This document shows, in pieces, positions 3,815-5,870 of a stretch of 5,870 nt of DNA (positions are counted from its first letter, which is position 1; every line of letters begins with the position of its first letter). The stretch spans positions 1 to 5,870 of the forward strand of contig JAICMT010000114.1 of NCBI GenBank assembly GCA_025929125.1, written 5' to 3'. Position numbers and translations under genes: made by a program. Under the pieces are notes generated by a model. The model saw only the letters and a program-made list of their open reading frames with translations. It made no database searches and was not told the DNA's origin. Origin of the DNA: Acidobacteriaceae bacterium. Lineage in GTDB: Bacteria; Acidobacteriota; Terriglobia; Terriglobales; Acidobacteriaceae.

Positions 3815-5870
3815 TCACTTGCCGTGCTTGCCTAGCTTTTCCTGCTGTTCCTCGTAAGGCATCATCGTGTACTCGTGCGGGGGCTCGCCGCCCGCGAGAT
3901 AGCGCACAAAGTAATCCCATCGCCGCCGTGTCGCATACGGACTGTCCGCTCCGTACGCATGATGTGCGTTCGGGAGCAGCACCAGGTCAAAGTCTTTGTT
4001 GGCCTGGATCAGCGCGTCTACAACCAGCAGCGTGTTGTACGGCGGAACGTTGTCGTCCATCGTTCCGTGCATCAGCAGCAGATGTCCTTTCAGGTACTTC
4101 GCTGCGTTCTCGTTCGCCTGGCTGTCATAGTTCGTCGATCGGTCGGGGTTGTTCTTCAAGAGGCCGATCCACTTCTCCGCCCAGTCGTCCTCGTAGTTGC
4201 GGTTGTCATGATTCCCGCTCTCGCTGATGCCGACTTGGAAGAAGTCGGGAAAGTGAAACATCGCCGCCGCGGTCGCGGCGCCTCCGCCCGAGTGGCCGAA
4301 GATGCCAACGTGGCTCGCGTCGATCCACCGATACTTGGCCGCGAGCTGCCGGATGGCTGCGACCTGGTCAGGAATCGTGTTGTCCGCCATATCTCCGTAG
4401 AGTGCGTCGTGGAAGCTCTTCGAGCGATCGGGCGTGCCCATCCCATCCACGCAGACCACCACGAAGCCCAGTTCCGCCAGCGCCTGCAGATCGCGATGCG
4501 CTGGAATGAACTTACGGTCTCCGCAGGACCCTGTCTGCGGCCCGGGATAGACAAAGTCGACGATGGGATATTTCTTGCTCTCATCGAAATCCGACGGCTT
4601 GAATAGGAAGCCGTACAGCTCTGTCTTTCCATCGCGTGCGCGAGTCGTGATGGGCGTCAGCGGCTTCCAGCCGGTTGCGACCAGTTTTGAAATGTCCTGA
4701 TCGGCAACGTGCAGCACTACCTTTCCGTCGACGTCGAGCACCGTTGCCTTCCCCGGGGTCGATGGAGTGGAAGCAACATCGAGAAACAGGGTTCCGTCCT
4801 GCGAGGGAGTAATGGTGTGATTGGCCGGCTCGGGCGTCAGCAGCTTCAGGCCGCTGCCATCCAGGCCCACGCGATAGAGCGCGGTGAAGTATGGATCCCA
4901 TCCGCTCTGCTTGCCAGTGCCGGTAAAGAATGCGACGCGCGCCTTTTCATCCACGGCTAGGAGCTGCTTCACGTTGCCCTCGCCGCGAGTGATCTGGTCT
5001 TTGAGCTTGCCGGTTACAGCGTCATACAGATACAGCCGGCCCCAGTTGTCGCGCTGTGAGAACCAGATGACCTCGTTCGACGCGGAGAGATACTTCCAGC
5101 TCACCTTGTCGCCGCCGCTGCTTTCAAAGTACGTGGCGACGCTTTCGGTCATCACCTCGCGTACCCTCCCGCTCTTCGCATCGGCGATGCGCAACCACTC
5201 CTGCTTGTGATCGCGTGAGGTCGCCACCAGGGCAAGGCTGCGGCTGTCGGCGCTCCACTGCGCATCGTCCCAGCCGTGGCCTCCCTCGCAGCTCACGTCA
5301 TCGCAGAGGCTGGAGCGGTGCAGCTCCGGCGCCATCTTCAGCCGGACTACCTTGCGCGTGGCGACATCGAGGATCACCGGCTGGATAGTGATGATTCGCG
5401 GATCGCCGGGGAGTGGATAGGCCCAGTTCTCAAGCTCGGGATGCCCGACCGTGGTTTGCACCAGGTACATGCGTCCGACGCCGCGCTGATCCTGCTGAAA
5501 CGTGGCGATCTTGGTTGAGTCCGGAGACCACACCAGGATGGGGTGATCGCTGTGCGTCCATCCGGCGTTATCGGTCGCATAACCGAAGTCCTCAACTCCG
5601 TCGCGAGTGAGTTGGAACTCGTTTCCGCTCCCGGTCTCGCGCACCCAGAGGTTGTGGTCCCGGATGAAGGCGCCGTACTTGCCGTCGGGAGATACATCGG
5701 AGTCCACACCGTCGCGGCCGCTGAAGACGTCCGTCGCGCGCTCGCACCGCATTTGCGCAGCGGTGTTGCAGCGGAACGTATCGGCTCCGATGGTCACGTA
5801 GAGCAGCCGGTCGTGATCCCTCCACTGAAGGTCGTCGATCGGAAGATTTGCCGGGTTGAGCGGCTGTTTC
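3815..5870 (-). CDS. Secreted S9 (DPP IV-family) serine peptidase, 5' end missing
   Basis: Visible residues are counted from the GTG at 5795-5797. The frame stays open for 24 more codons to the right edge (KQPLNP to DRLLYV) with no start codon, so the gene begins outside the window. That missing part would carry the signal peptide. An N-terminal beta-propeller (about 1-380) shows repeated blades such as SPDGKYGAFIRDHNLWV, WSPDSTKIATF and WSADSRSLALV. An alpha/beta-hydrolase domain follows (about 390-640). Catalytic residues by family pattern are S503 in GHSGG, D581 in HGTMDDNV and probably H613 in PNAHHAYG. Y417 in VYPGPQ fits the oxyanion tyrosine. Cysteine pairs (C10/C18, C165/C170) suit an extracytoplasmic protein. 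It should cleave peptides outside the cytoplasm. The region that carries the double-glutamate motif in DPP IV reads YATDNAGW (73-80), so true dipeptide release from the N-terminus is doubtful. The gene ends 22 bases from the convergent lipoprotein gene, with only a short bulged hairpin (3791-3809) at the junction. Confidence 0.92.
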   Translation of the reverse strand, partial: KQPLNPANLPIDDLQWRDHDRLLYVTIGADTFRCNTAAQMRCERATDVFSGRDGVDSDVSPDGKYGAFIRDHNLWVRETGSGNEFQLTRDGVEDFGYATDNAGWTHSDHPILVWSPDSTKIATFQQDQRGVGRMYLVQTTVGHPELENWAYPLPGDPRIITIQPVILDVATRKVVRLKMAPELHRSSLCDDVSCEGGHGWDDAQWSADSRSLALVATSRDHKQEWLRIADAKSGRVREVMTESVATYFESSGGDKVSWKYLSASNEVIWFSQRDNWGRLYLYDAVTGKLKDQITRGEGNVKQLLAVDEKARVAFFTGTGKQSGWDPYFTALYRVGLDGSGLKLLTPEPANHTITPSQDGTLFLDVASTPSTPGKATVLDVDGKVVLHVADQDISKLVATGWKPLTPITTRARDGKTELYGFLFKPSDFDESKKYPIVDFVYPGPQTGSCGDRKFIPAHRDLQALAELGFVVVCVDGMGTPDRSKSFHDALYGDMADNTIPDQVAAIRQLAAKYRWIDASHVGIFGHSGGGAATAAAMFHFPDFFQVGISESGNHDNRNYEDDWAEKWIGLLKNNPDRSTNYDSQANENAAKYLKGHLLLMHGTMDDNVPPYNTLLVVDALIQANKDFDLVLLPNAHHAYGADSPYATRRRWDYFVRYLAGGEPPHEYTMMPYEEQQEKLGKHGK

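Noticed and set aside
3875..4606. 243-codon plus-strand frame opposite the S9 peptidase
   Set aside because: It is antisense to the catalytic domain, whose motifs are unambiguous; its own product is a Val/Arg-rich shadow.
1..5870. CRISPR arrays, insertion sequences, tRNA/rRNA genes, toxin-antitoxin or defence genes
   Set aside because: I looked for spaced direct repeats, terminal inverted repeats flanking a transposase, tRNA-like folds and known defence motifs and saw none.

Overview
The window looks like a piece of a bacterial chromosome of moderately high GC content, most likely from an acidobacterium of the Acidobacteriaceae type (Terriglobus, Granulicella, Edaphobacter and relatives). 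That placement is an inference. It rests on the style of the S9 peptidase, on a secreted VirB10-like glycine-zipper protein, and on a non-coding stretch that resembles intergenic sequence I remember from that group. No rRNA or tRNA gene is present to confirm it.

Layout from left to right: (1) the 3' end of a cytosolic 5'(3')-deoxyribonucleotidase gene of the NT5C/HAD type on the plus strand. (2) A convergent minus-strand gene for a secreted protein with a VirB10/TrbI-like C-terminal fold and a glycine zipper. The two genes overlap by 27 bases, and a strong hairpin sits over the junction. (3) A 744-base region without a convincing gene (1092-1835). It holds an isolated intrinsic terminator, a perfect inverted repeat, a 14-base tandem duplication and a GC-palindrome cluster. 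(4) A plus-strand gene for a multi-pass membrane protein that resembles GT-C/PMT_2-type glycosyltransferases. (5) A plus-strand lipoprotein gene of no family I can name, 103 bases downstream. (6) A convergent minus-strand gene, cut by the right edge, for a large secreted serine peptidase of the S9 (DPP IV) family.

The genes do not form an obvious pathway. They look like ordinary chromosomal housekeeping and cell-envelope genes: nucleotide salvage, envelope protein, membrane sugar transfer, lipoprotein and extracellular peptide degradation. The membrane protein and the lipoprotein could be co-transcribed; the other neighbours are convergent or divergent. I see no mobile element, CRISPR array, defence island or phage gene.

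The best leads for something undescribed are the orphan terminator with its upstream sequence, which may be a small RNA or a dispersed intergenic element, and the S9 peptidase, which appears to lack the double-glutamate motif of true dipeptidyl aminopeptidases. I found no clear evidence of a novel multi-gene system.
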